Source: Candidatus Cloacimonadota bacterium (GTDB lineage: Bacteria > Cloacimonadota > Cloacimonadia > Cloacimonadales > Cloacimonadaceae). Taken from it: a stretch of 48,178 bases of DNA. The DNA lies in contig JALOBM010000011.1 of the NCBI GenBank assembly GCA_023228285.1, forward strand, positions 1-48,178, given 5' to 3'. The translations under genes were made by a program, and so were the position numbers. Shown piece by piece: positions 18,001 through 25,244 of this stretch. The notes beneath the pieces were generated by a model that was not told the origin of the DNA, made no database searches, and saw only the letters and a program-made list of their open reading frames with translations. Every line of letters starts with the position of its first letter. The stretch's first letter is position 1.

Positions 18001-18160
18001 TGCGGATAGCGAAATAGAGGCCGCCATTGCAGAATATAGCGGCTTCATAAAGAGCGAAACCTTGGCAGACGAGATCTTACTGTCTAAAGATAGTGATCTG
18101 CCCTTGATCGATATCAATGGACGGGAGGTCGGACTCTTGGTACTGAAGTCCGGAGCCTGA
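15035..18160 (+). CDS. ileS: Isoleucyl-tRNA synthetase
   Basis: 1041-residue class I synthetase that charges tRNA-Ile. The N-terminal catalytic signature is EGPPTANGKPGIHHV (the HIGH box is GIHH here), followed by KAGWDTHGLPVEIEVEK. The editing (CP1) domain shows WTTTPWTL and the TGIVHTAPAFG.DDY signature. KMSKTRGNSVDP is the KMSKS loop. CxxC pairs (CPSCG, CDDCG, CDKC) suggest zinc sites. Length and the HIGH-box variant fit the longer, eukaryote-like type 2 IleRS group, which in other bacteria is linked to low mupirocin sensitivity (family knowledge, not tested here). The start lacks a strong ribosome binding site, consistent with coupling to the gene 3 nt upstream. Confidence 0.97.
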   Translation: MYKSIDLKENPRDLEARVRTFWTQHNTAQKSIDCREGNPQFIFYEGPPTANGKPGIHHVMARTLKDVVCRYKTMTGFQVKRKAGWDTHGLPVEIEVEKMLGLEDKKAIEAYGLEAFCKECRNSVFAYEKLWRKMTELMAYWIDLDNPYITLDNNYIESVWWILNNFFQRDLIFKEHKIVPYCPSCGTPLSSHEVAQGYKDVEDPSVYVRFKALDEDNTYYLAWTTTPWTLISNVALAVHPDEDYVLVTHHQQNLYLAEARLGVLDGEYEVIKRLKGKDLERRRYEPLFRFVPVNKDAWFIGCADYVTMSDGTGIVHTAPAFGADDYSLGQKYDLPFVNPVNGEGKFNEQVSPWAGVFVKTADKDIIRSLKESGSLYRREQIKHNYPHCWRCNSPLIYYARESWYIRTTLFKEQLLEENRKIKWYPSFVGEKRFGDWLENNVDWALSRDRFWGTPLNIWVCDDCGHKSSVGSRKELWERGIKANGEAVSEDMELHRPYIDEVLLTCDKCRGKMHRTPEVIDCWFDSGSMPFAQWHYPFENADRFDTELFPADFISEGIDQTRGWFYSMLTIATLLKGKSSFKSCLVNDLILDKKGQKMSKTRGNSVDPIQLMDEHGADAIRWYLLEVSPPWVPTRFDVDGVREIQSKFVGTLKNVYSFYATYANIDGFDASKYPSDWVREAEIDRWIISRLHSLIADVREYTEIYEFTKSVRAIQDFVIDELSNWYVRRSRRRFWSFELDQDKVEAYRTLYMVLAETAKLIAPFVPYLSEELFQSLCAGDSVHLEDYPKSDKRYINKALESDMQAVIDVVSLGRTARGEANIKIRQPLGEMYVSAKLRASLDKMLPLVQEEVNIHHIRYVEEDSDFVQYELKPQFKVMGPKYGKQMKAIATFLETVDAGPALRAFARNLPYEFELGGQKISLLEEDLLVQIRPREGYQFATMRDIFVALDTSLNEELLREGYARELVNKIQYSRKDQGFDIMDRIQVKYYADSEIEAAIAEYSGFIKSETLADEILLSKDSDLPLIDINGREVGLLVLKSGA

Positions 18161-18172
18161 CCGGCAGGATAA

Positions 18173-20200
18173 TTGGAGGAAATCATCATACATTACTGTA
18201 TAAACTGTGGTACAAAGATCCCCGAAAAGGCGAAGTTTTGCCCAAACTGCGGTGAGAAGGTAGATCAGTCTGTAGAGCTAGATGCCGTCTCCAGCGTTGA
18301 AGTAAGTAGCGTAGCGCCGGATATCAAGGAAGCCAGGGAGGAAGTGAACACCAATTTCACTCTGCTGGATCCTGGGGATGAATTCCATTCTTACAAGATT
18401 CTGCGCATGATGAACAAGGATTCTGAAGGCATTAAATATATAGCCGAAAAAGACGGTCGTGAATACGTATTGAAGGTTTTCTACAAATCCAGCTTTCATA
18501 ATATGCATACCCTAGTGAACCTGCAAATGCGCCTGTCCCGCCTGAACAATCTGAAAGATACCCGTATTGCCAAAGTGGTGGAAGTAAATCAAAGCCACTC
18601 ACCGGCATATATGGCGGTGGAATATGTGCACGGAGTGTCTTTGGCAGAGCTGCGGAAATATAATCCGGAACGCATCACCGAAAACATGGTGCGAGAACTG
18701 GGCTTGAAGCTGATCCAAATCGGGAAAGCCGTGCGGAATCATGGTCTCACCATATCCAGCCTTACCTTGAATGGAGTAATGGTGAAGGAAGATGGGGAAC
18801 TGATAATCCTCACCAGCGGCATCCATTATGAAGACGTGGACGAAAGGGAAGATGTTTACATAGTGGCAAAGATCATGGCTCAGATTTTGGCTAAAAACCC
18901 GGTAATTCAACGGCTGTATGATGAAGACAGGCTGCGCTCAAACAAGTTTATGCCCATTGTGGGCGTAAGTGTGAACCTGAACAAAGTTCTGTCTGAGGCC
19001 TTGCATCGTAATATTGTTCAACGCTATGGCAGCCTGGAAGAGCTGGAACAGGCAATCGGAAAGTTACCTCCCGTGGAGGGGGCTGAACTGGTTGTACAGC
19101 AGGATACCATGGTTCTGGATACAGGACAGGACTCTACTGCAAGGTCTATGCCGCGTGCCCGTATAGAATATGGATTTTGGGCCTTGGTGATAGTGGTGAT
19201 CATAGCCATTGCCATGCTCTTTACCACCAATATTTACACAGTTCTGTTTGGGGCAAAGGGTGATAAACTGCAATATACCGGATTCAGCTTCGGGAGCGAT
19301 TCTGCCGATGATGACAGCCTGCGTGCCCCAGCGGCAAAGCTTCCGCCGAGGGAAGGACGAAGTCCTGCACAAACCACTTATGGAGAGCTGAAAAGGTTCG
19401 ATGATCAACCCCGAATTGATCCCCGTCGAAGTATTGACACCAGCGTAGAAAGTCCCGCTCCTGCTCCTGTAATCAAGCCCAAACGCCCCGGAGCGAACTT
19501 CGTCTACATAGAGCCCGGAACCTATGGATTTGGCAGATTAAGTGACAATCAGGCCCATAATGTATCGCTATCTGGCTTCTACATCAGCAAGTACGAACTA
19601 ACTCAGGCGGAATGGAACCGCTTGATGAAGCCAGCAAAGGTAAGCGAAGTAGGCAATAAACTGCCGGTGGACAATGTCAGTTGGTTCGATATCGCTATTT
19701 TCTGTAATGGCTTGAGTGAAGAACAAGGACTCACACCAGCTTACAAAATCCGCGGTGTGGGCGCTTCCAGAGTGGTAACCTGCGATTTTGACGCAAACGG
19801 CTACCGTCTGCCTACCGAAGCGGAATGGGAATATGCTGCCAAAGCTGGTAAACTCTTCAATTACAGTGGCTCGGACGATCCTGAGGACGTGGCATGGTAT
19901 AGAGATAACTCCGCCGGAAAGCTGCGTCAACCTGGTCTAAAGGACGCAAATGCCTTTGGCCTCTACGATTGCAGCGGTAATGTATCGGAATGGGTTTGGG
20001 ATTGGTATGATGCAAATTACATCCGCGCATTGCCCACTTTTGTAAATCCGAATGGGCCTGCCACCGGAACTCAGAAGACCATCCGCGGTGGCAACGTGAT
20101 GAACAGCGAAGGTCGCAATCTGAATATCCTCTGGCGTGAAAAAGGAGATCCCAACCGGGGCTATCCCTTCGTGGGCTTCAGGTTGGCGAGAAGCAAGTAG
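18173..20200 (+). CDS. Zinc-ribbon / degenerate protein-kinase-like / TM / SUMF1-fold fusion protein
   Basis: 675 residues by the open frame. A zinc ribbon (CINCG...CPNCG, residues ~9-30) is followed by a kinase-like fold (~70-300). The usual Lys is present (YVLKVF, Lys101), but the glycine loop is poor. The HRD catalytic motif is replaced by HGLT (His190), and a DFG motif is not evident, so it is probably a pseudokinase. One TM helix (~334-354) leads to a Pro-rich linker and a C-terminal SUMF1/FGE-type domain (~442-675) with VSWFDIAIFCNGLS, YRLPTEAEWEYAAK, GNVSEWVWDWY, IRGGN and GFRLAR. The Cys pair used by true formylglycine-generating enzymes after RGG is missing. The likely topology is cytoplasmic pseudokinase and extracytoplasmic SUMF1 domain. 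The start codon is uncertain: TTG at 18173, or a rare ATA at 18188 behind GGAGGA. Confidence 0.85.
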   Translation: MEEIIIHYCINCGTKIPEKAKFCPNCGEKVDQSVELDAVSSVEVSSVAPDIKEAREEVNTNFTLLDPGDEFHSYKILRMMNKDSEGIKYIAEKDGREYVLKVFYKSSFHNMHTLVNLQMRLSRLNNLKDTRIAKVVEVNQSHSPAYMAVEYVHGVSLAELRKYNPERITENMVRELGLKLIQIGKAVRNHGLTISSLTLNGVMVKEDGELIILTSGIHYEDVDEREDVYIVAKIMAQILAKNPVIQRLYDEDRLRSNKFMPIVGVSVNLNKVLSEALHRNIVQRYGSLEELEQAIGKLPPVEGAELVVQQDTMVLDTGQDSTARSMPRARIEYGFWALVIVVIIAIAMLFTTNIYTVLFGAKGDKLQYTGFSFGSDSADDDSLRAPAAKLPPREGRSPAQTTYGELKRFDDQPRIDPRRSIDTSVESPAPAPVIKPKRPGANFVYIEPGTYGFGRLSDNQAHNVSLSGFYISKYELTQAEWNRLMKPAKVSEVGNKLPVDNVSWFDIAIFCNGLSEEQGLTPAYKIRGVGASRVVTCDFDANGYRLPTEAEWEYAAKAGKLFNYSGSDDPEDVAWYRDNSAGKLRQPGLKDANAFGLYDCSGNVSEWVWDWYDANYIRALPTFVNPNGPATGTQKTIRGGNVMNSEGRNLNILWREKGDPNRGYPFVGFRLARSK

Positions 20201-20320
20201 CGCCAGATCGGTTCCGCAGCCGGATCAAGCTCTGTAAACGAGCCGCATGATCGAAGACGCACTATTGTCTGTTCCAAAAGCAATGCTTGTGCGGTGAAGC
20301 GTGACGATCTGAAAAAAGTA

Positions 20321-20349
20321 TTGACAAAAAATTGGGCTTAAAAGAGATT
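20321..20349 (+). promoter_or_regulatory. Possible promoter of tRNA-Asn
   Basis: TTGACA (20321-20326) with GAGATT 17 nt downstream (20344-20349), ending 13 nt before the first tRNA base. The -35 box is perfect and the -10 is weak. Location favours a dedicated tRNA promoter. Confidence 0.4.
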
Positions 20350-20362
20350 GCTCAAACGGTGT

Positions 20363-20437
20363 TCCGGAATAGCTCAGCGGTAGAGCGGGTGGCTGTTAAC
20401 CACTAGGTCGGGGGTTCGAATCCCTCTTCCGGAGCCA
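20363..20437 (+). tRNA. tRNA-Asn (GTT)
   Basis: A complete cloverleaf can be drawn. The acceptor stem is TCCGGAA (20363-20369) with TTCCGGA (20427-20433), then discriminator G and an encoded CCA (20435-20437). The D arm contains AGCTCAGCGGTAGAGC. The anticodon stem GGTGG/CCACT closes the loop CTGTTAA, giving anticodon GTT (Asn). The T arm is GGGGGTTCGAATCCCTC. Its own terminator follows 9 nt later. Confidence 0.97.
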
Positions 20438-20446
20438 GTATAGTTT

Positions 20447-20470
20447 GCCCTCTATTCGGAGGGCGTTTTT
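20447..20470 (+). terminator. Rho-independent terminator of tRNA-Asn
   Basis: Stem GCCCTC / GAGGGC with a 6-nt loop, then G and five T. It starts 9 nt after the tRNA CCA end. Confidence 0.85.
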
Positions 20471-20516
20471 GTGTCTTGATGTTGTATGCTGTTCTACCTA
20501 AACTAGAGTTATGTCG

Positions 20517-20776
20517 AGCTTGGTGTGCTAATCTCCGTATTGCCACAGCGACCGAAGGGAGCTTTTGATCCCTTCTCTTTCCCTTTGTTCGATGCAGTGT
20601 TGAAGCTGATATCAAGCCGTTATGAAGCAGTGATCACTCGATGATAACGGCTTGATATCAGGTTCAAGTATAGATAAACCAAAGGGGGAATGAAGCTTGT
20701 GAATCCTTTGGTAGATTATCTGCCTTTGCGGAGTTTGGGGGCCCAGTAGCAAACGACATTTGTGCCTCAACGAGTC
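20517..20776 (+). repeat. Dispersed intergenic palindromic element, copy 2 (long form, best preserved)
   Basis: This copy matches 5469-5727 over ~260 bp. Its core is a nearly perfect inverted repeat: the 22-nt arms 20602-20623 and 20644-20665 differ at one position. The 20-nt loop contains the palindrome AGTGATCACT (20629-20638). Flanking pieces (CCCTTTG..., ...CAAAGGGGGA) can extend the stem imperfectly. No protein is encoded. It lies between the tRNA-Asn terminator and the end of the - strand phosphorylase gene. Confidence 0.85.
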
Positions 20777-20824
20777 AATAGGTCATGGGATTGATGAGCG
20801 GAGATTCTTTTAGGGAGCTACAAA

Positions 20825-22132
20825 CTATCTCAATATATCCAAGATTAGCTTCTCTTTGTCCTTCTTATCCGGCATCAAGCGATAGGCCTTACGGATCAAT
20901 TCAGCTACTTCCTTGCCCTTAATCTCGTCATTGGAGTGTACCATACCGATCCGGCTGCCGGCTTCCACGTAATCTCCGATTTTGGGTTTCAGCAGGGCTC
21001 CGGCAGCATAATCCAAACTATCCGTAGTCTGCATTCTGCCGGCTTTGATGCGCACCAACGCATAACCGATGGCTCGGGAATCGATCTCATGAACGTATCC
21101 GCTTTCTGTGGCGATGATGGGGATTTCGTATTTGGCCTGGTCAAAGAGGCTGTAATCCTCACACACTCTGGGATCTCCGCCTTGGGCAGTGATGATTTCG
21201 GCGAATTTTGCCAAAGCACTACCGTCTTTCAGCACTTTATTAATCATCGCTTCGGCTTCGGCATGTTCTTGTGCTTTTCCAGCTAATACAAGCATTTCCG
21301 CTACCAATGCGGTAGTGATCTCGTAAGTATCGTTCAGATGGTTACCTTTCAGATATTCTATGGCTTCGATGGTTTCCAGAGCATTGCCCACGGCTTCTCC
21401 CAAAGGGGAATTCATGTTCGAAAACACCACGGATACCTTTTGTCCAAAGCTTTCTCCAGTAGATTTCAAATGCTCTGCAAGTTCACGGGCCCGTTTCAGG
21501 TTTGGCATGAATGCGCCAGAACCGATCTTGAGATCAATCACCAGATACTTTGTACCTTCAGCGATCTTTTTGCTCATGATGCTGGCGGTGATCAGGGCGG
21601 GGCTTTCAACGGTGGCGGTAACGTCCCGCAAGGCATAGATACGCTTGTCTGCCGGAACCATGGCAGCGGACTGTCCCACCAAGGCATAACCGTGTTTCAG
21701 CACCAGTGCTTTGAAGTCTTCCATGCTGTATTCGGTGTTGAATCCCGGAATGGCTTCCAGCTTGTCCAGTGTGCCTCCGGTGTGCCCCAATCCGCGTCCT
21801 GAGATCATGGGTACATACAGCCCCAAAGCTGCAGCGATGGGAGCCAGCATCAGGCTTAGTTTGTCGCCTACTCCGCCGGTAGAATGCTTATCAGCTACGG
21901 GCAGGGCACTATCGAAGTAAATGCGTTTTCCGCTATCGATGTAGCTCTGGGTAAGCGCACTAATCTCCTGGGGCACCGCACCTTGAAAGTAGAAGCACAT
22001 CAGCATGGCAGACATCTGATACTCGGAGATATCGCCCTTTAGATAACTCTGGATGAAGAATTGTATCTCGTCAGTACTCAATATATGTCCGTCGCGCTTT
22101 TTCAGGATCAGTTCTACGGGGTTGAATTGCAT
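20825..22132 (-). CDS. deoA: Pyrimidine-nucleoside (thymidine) phosphorylase
   Basis: 435-residue cytosolic enzyme that phosphorolyses thymidine, uridine or deoxyuridine to base and (deoxy)ribose-1-phosphate for salvage and carbon use. The family signature is clear: DKHSTGGVGDKLSLMLAPI, MISGRGLGHTGGTLDKLEAIPG, the Lys/Arg-rich ALRDVTATVES, SIMSKKIAEG, and a C-terminal PYNP_C domain beginning near TESGYVHEIDSRAIG. Length is standard. An AAGGA site precedes the ATG. It follows the PhnE-like permease gene after a 15-nt gap and is probably co-transcribed with it. Whether it prefers thymidine (DeoA) or is broad (Pdp) cannot be told from sequence alone. Confidence 0.94.
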   Translation of the reverse strand: MQFNPVELILKKRDGHILSTDEIQFFIQSYLKGDISEYQMSAMLMCFYFQGAVPQEISALTQSYIDSGKRIYFDSALPVADKHSTGGVGDKLSLMLAPIAAALGLYVPMISGRGLGHTGGTLDKLEAIPGFNTEYSMEDFKALVLKHGYALVGQSAAMVPADKRIYALRDVTATVESPALITASIMSKKIAEGTKYLVIDLKIGSGAFMPNLKRARELAEHLKSTGESFGQKVSVVFSNMNSPLGEAVGNALETIEAIEYLKGNHLNDTYEITTALVAEMLVLAGKAQEHAEAEAMINKVLKDGSALAKFAEIITAQGGDPRVCEDYSLFDQAKYEIPIIATESGYVHEIDSRAIGYALVRIKAGRMQTTDSLDYAAGALLKPKIGDYVEAGSRIGMVHSNDEIKGKEVAELIRKAYRLMPDKKDKEKLILDILR

Positions 22133-22147
22133 CTTAATTCCTTTTCT

Positions 22148-23116
22148 TTAGTTTGATACCAGTTTCTCGCGTATGTAACCGCTGAATATATCCATCATCC
22201 AGACTACCAGTGCGATTAGCCACATTATCAGACCAACATTACGCCAGGATAGCATCTGCTGTTCCTGATACAAGGCCAGACCGATGCCGCCCCCGCCAAC
22301 AAAGCCCACGATCGTAGCCATGCGGACGTTTATGTCCCACCGGTAGATGGTGAAAGCCAGATACGGCGCCAGGATCTGCGGTGCTACGGCGTAACGCCAA
22401 ATCTGCAGTGTGGATGCACCGGTAGCTTTGATGGCTTCCACGGGACCGGGATCGATGTTTTCGATCTGTTCACTGTAGAGTTTGATCAGAGCGGCGATGG
22501 AGTGGATCCACAGCGCCAGCATACCGGCAAAAGGCCCTATGCCTACCCATACCACAAAGATGATGGCCCACACTATGGCCTCGATGGAACGGAAGATGGT
22601 GGAAACCGTACGAATAAAGATATATACTATCTTGCCGGCAAGACTGCCATACATGAGATTCTTTGCTGCAAAGAAAGAAAGCACAAAGGCAAATGGGATA
22701 GCCAGAATGGTTGCCATCAAAGCCAGGTAGATGGTTTCCACCAAGGCTGCCAGCATCGGCACCAGATTCGCAGTATTGGGTCGAAAGATACCGCTGAGGA
22801 TAGATGCGGTGTTTGCGCCTTTGGTTAAGAAATCCAGGGGACGCACTTCCACTATTACCCAGGCCATCATGATCGAGATGATCACGGAAAAGGCGGCTTC
22901 ATACTTCCAGAAGCTCTTTAGCCTCTGTTTGCCTAATATCTTCTGTGCCAGAGCGGCATTCAGAGAGACCAAAAGTAGAGCCGGCGCTGCGGGAACCAGC
23001 AGAATGAGTCCTATGGGAATGCTTATCTCGCCAAGACGCAGCATCAACCATGCGATACAGGCAATGTTGTACAGCCAAAAGCCGTATTCTATCAGAATAT
23101 ATTTCAGGACTTTCAT
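22148..23116 (-). CDS. phnE: PhnE-like ABC transporter permease (phosphonate/phosphate-type)
   Basis: About 322 residues with six or more hydrophobic helices. The C-terminal half carries the binding-protein-dependent permease (EAA) loop, GPVEAIKATGASTLQIWRYA, followed by PQILAPYLAFTIYRWDINVRMATIVGFVGGGGIG, which is close to PhnE proteins. The N-terminal ~100 residues add extra helices not needed by the domain. The start is placed at 23116 because AAAGGA lies 7 nt upstream; an in-frame ATG at 23143 (nine residues longer) is the alternative. No PhnC ATPase or PhnD binding protein is adjacent, so partners must be elsewhere or shared. Pairing with a nucleoside phosphorylase leaves the substrate uncertain. 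Confidence 0.85.
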   Translation of the reverse strand: MKVLKYILIEYGFWLYNIACIAWLMLRLGEISIPIGLILLVPAAPALLLVSLNAALAQKILGKQRLKSFWKYEAAFSVIISIMMAWVIVEVRPLDFLTKGANTASILSGIFRPNTANLVPMLAALVETIYLALMATILAIPFAFVLSFFAAKNLMYGSLAGKIVYIFIRTVSTIFRSIEAIVWAIIFVVWVGIGPFAGMLALWIHSIAALIKLYSEQIENIDPGPVEAIKATGASTLQIWRYAVAPQILAPYLAFTIYRWDINVRMATIVGFVGGGGIGLALYQEQQMLSWRNVGLIMWLIALVVWMMDIFSGYIREKLVSN

Positions 23117-23159
23117 AATCTTCCTTTTGTTCAGGATATTCATAAATAATATAAAAGAA

Positions 23160-23189
23160 AGTCTATCCGGACGTGGCGCTTTCCGTCAA
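23160..23189 (-). promoter_or_regulatory. Possible promoter of the phnE-deoA unit
   Basis: Read on the - strand: TTGACG (23189-23184), 18-nt spacer, TAGACT (23165-23160; four of six matches to TATAAT). It lies about 45 nt before the favoured phnE start, in the divergent gap with the ferritin-like gene. Confidence 0.35.
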
Positions 23190-23356
23190 GGTTTTTGTTC
23201 TGATACTGCTTTCACTACACACATAGAGTCAGTTTTGAAGGCAGCTGGTGATACATATTGGTGATAATGGGTGGTCAAACGGCACTTTTTGGTTGACAAA
23301 GATTGCTATCTGTTTAAGTAAGGATATTAGTAAAAAAGTACTGTTTGGAGGATAAT

Positions 23357-23845
23357 ATGCCTACATATTCTGTTAATGAAGTCATCGAATTTGCCGTTCA
23401 GATCGAGAAAAACGGCTATGCATTCTACAATGAAGCCAGTAAGCGCAAGGATTTGGAAGCCAAAGCGAGAGAATTTATTGAGAAGCTTCGAGATGAAGAG
23501 TTGAATCACGAAAAGACCTTCCTTGCTTTACGCAGTGATGCGGACATGAAAGATCTGGAACTCACGGCAGATTGGGAATTGATCTCCGAGTATCTGAAAA
23601 CCATAGTAGAAAGCCGCATCTTCAACAGCGAAGATTCCGCCATCAAGAAAGCAACCTCTGCCAAAGATCTTCTGGAAATAGTGAACAACGCCATCTCCTT
23701 CGAGAAAGATACTCTGCTTTATTTCCACGCCATCAACGACGGTTTGTACAACACCAAAGCCAGAAAGATATTGCACAAAATCATCAATGAAGAGGTATCT
23801 CACGTCCTGAGGCTGAACGACTATAAAAAGACTCTCTCAGCATAA
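23357..23845 (+). CDS. Ferritin-like/rubrerythrin-family diiron protein
   Basis: 162 residues forming a predicted four-helix bundle. Two EExxH-type iron ligands are visible, LRDEELNHEK and INEEVSHVLR, with further helix Glu residues in VQIEKNGYAFYNEASKR and AISFEKDTLLYF. This matches the ferritin-like rubrerythrin family, which reduces peroxide or stores iron in anaerobes. No C-terminal rubredoxin domain (CxxC) is present, so electrons would come from a separate partner, or the protein may act otherwise. The ATG at 23357 follows GGAGG by 5 nt; the longer TTG-started frame is less likely. A TTGACA lies at 23293-23298 without a clear -10. Confidence 0.85.
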   Translation: MPTYSVNEVIEFAVQIEKNGYAFYNEASKRKDLEAKAREFIEKLRDEELNHEKTFLALRSDADMKDLELTADWELISEYLKTIVESRIFNSEDSAIKKATSAKDLLEIVNNAISFEKDTLLYFHAINDGLYNTKARKILHKIINEEVSHVLRLNDYKKTLSA

Positions 23846-23865
23846 GGAGTAAGCACACCCGGTAC

Positions 23866-24375
23866 ATGGCAAGACGAAAGAAACACAAGCTGCTGGGGGT
23901 TGTGATTGCAATCCTGGCGCTTGGTATCATACTAACCTACAATCCGGTTTCCTTGCGTGTAATGACGGTGGGAGTGGCTGTGTGGCACAAGATCGATCCA
24001 GCCATATTCTATCGTCTCATCAGCACTGAAAGCAGTTTTCGCAGCTTTGCCATCTCTCCAAAATCTGCCATCGGTCTAGGTCAGATACAAGAGGGCACCG
24101 CAATGTACATCAATTCCGAACACAAACGGGGTATGCTTTTTTTGCCCATATACAACCTGAATCTCTCGGCCCGGTATCTGAACTATCTGAACGGGAAATA
24201 CCGGGGCAACTGGAGCCTGGTACTGGCTGCATACAACTGGGGAGAATCCAATGTTTCGCGCCGTATGAAGGGGATTGAGATCGATCCCAATAGAGATTAT
24301 CGGGACAAGTTCCGGGACATCCCGGAAACATGGAATTACATCGCTAAAATCTTGCCATCCCGAAAAAAGGCTTGA
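23866..24375 (+). CDS. Membrane-anchored lytic transglycosylase (SLT family)
   Basis: 169 residues. A basic start (MARRKKHK) and one hydrophobic segment (~9-24) form a signal anchor. The remainder is a soluble lytic transglycosylase domain: the catalytic Glu lies in LISTESSFRSFAISPKSAIG, followed by LGQI and the substrate-groove motif LAAYNWGESNV. Such enzymes cleave the MurNAc-GlcNAc bond of peptidoglycan, forming 1,6-anhydro products, during wall turnover or assembly of envelope machines. It sits 21 nt after the ferritin-like gene; the ribosome binding site is distant (AAGGAG ~14 nt away), so expression may be low. Confidence 0.9.
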   Translation: MARRKKHKLLGVVIAILALGIILTYNPVSLRVMTVGVAVWHKIDPAIFYRLISTESSFRSFAISPKSAIGLGQIQEGTAMYINSEHKRGMLFLPIYNLNLSARYLNYLNGKYRGNWSLVLAAYNWGESNVSRRMKGIEIDPNRDYRDKFRDIPETWNYIAKILPSRKKA

Positions 24376-24428
24376 CGAATAATGGCTGTTCAAAACAGCA
24401 TATCTTTAGAAATCGATAGGAGCGTAAA

Positions 24429-25082
24429 ATGCTGCGTAACCAACACGGAATCTCGGTATATACCGTCCTTAGCATAATTCTTTTTATCGCTTTGATCTTT
24501 GTCTTGGCGATCCCGAATTTCTACAACTTGGACAAAGAACAAAACGTGGAAGATTGCATCAATAATATGAAAGAAATCTGGGTTGCCACCACGGACTACC
24601 TTAGAGACACCAATGCGGATTTCAGCGGTGATCTCTCGATCTTGCGAACTACCCGCAAAGCTACAGACAACAGTAACTACTATCTGGGCTCTAAATCATA
24701 TTGCCCCGAAACATCCCGGCAAAAAGAAGAGTACGTTGTTTATGGCAAATACGTGGCAGAAACCATCGGCACTGAAATAAAACACAATTATGGTGTCATT
24801 GTCTATTGCCCAAATCTGGCTGAATTTCCCAAGCACTTTATTCCCAAAGTCTTCTATGAAAACATGGAGCCCACTCAACTGCAAAACTACATGATCGACG
24901 ACCTGGATTATATCAACTCCGAAACCGGTTCCAATGGCGTAAAGAAGAAAGAGATGGTGGAAAAGTACATCGAAATCTGGAAGACAGACCCCGATGCCTT
25001 TGCCAAACGCAAAGCCGATATCTCTGCTCTTCGTGCCATTCTTTTCCCCGAAAACTTCGGTTTCACCACTCAGGGAAACTAA
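24429..25082 (+). CDS. Pilin-like single-pass protein of unknown function
   Basis: 217 residues. A short basic start, MLRNQHG, is followed by one hydrophobic helix (ISVYTVLSIILFIALIFVLAIPNF, ~8-32) and then a soluble domain with CINNMKEIW at the start of a second helix. The plan resembles type IV pilins or GspG-type pseudopilins (Gly-cut leader, N-terminal helix, 'C.NN...' region). The usual Glu at position +5 after the Gly is absent. It could be a minor pseudopilin or an unrelated membrane-anchored protein. AGGAG lies 7 nt upstream of the ATG. A small hairpin (GCTGTT-CAA-AACAGC, 24385-24399) precedes it. Confidence 0.6.
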   Translation: MLRNQHGISVYTVLSIILFIALIFVLAIPNFYNLDKEQNVEDCINNMKEIWVATTDYLRDTNADFSGDLSILRTTRKATDNSNYYLGSKSYCPETSRQKEEYVVYGKYVAETIGTEIKHNYGVIVYCPNLAEFPKHFIPKVFYENMEPTQLQNYMIDDLDYINSETGSNGVKKKEMVEKYIEIWKTDPDAFAKRKADISALRAILFPENFGFTTQGN

Positions 25083-25097
25083 GATATACTTACTTTG

Positions 25098-25126
25098 AAG
25101 CGGGCGGAGCAATATGCCCGCTTTAC
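25098..25126 (+). terminator. Probable Rho-independent terminator after the pilin-like gene
   Basis: An 8-bp perfect stem AAGCGGGC / GCCCGCTT with a 10-nt loop, 16 nt after the stop. The following T-run is short (TTTAC), so termination may be partial. Confidence 0.6.
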
Positions 25127-25244
25127 TCTGTGTAGAGCCCCGTTTTTAATAGCTGTCCGGTATCCTTCTTTCAGCGGTGCTACCCGCCTCTGACGGATCC
25201 CTGAAGCAACCCCCTCCTTCAATCTATTACAGCATCGAGGTACA

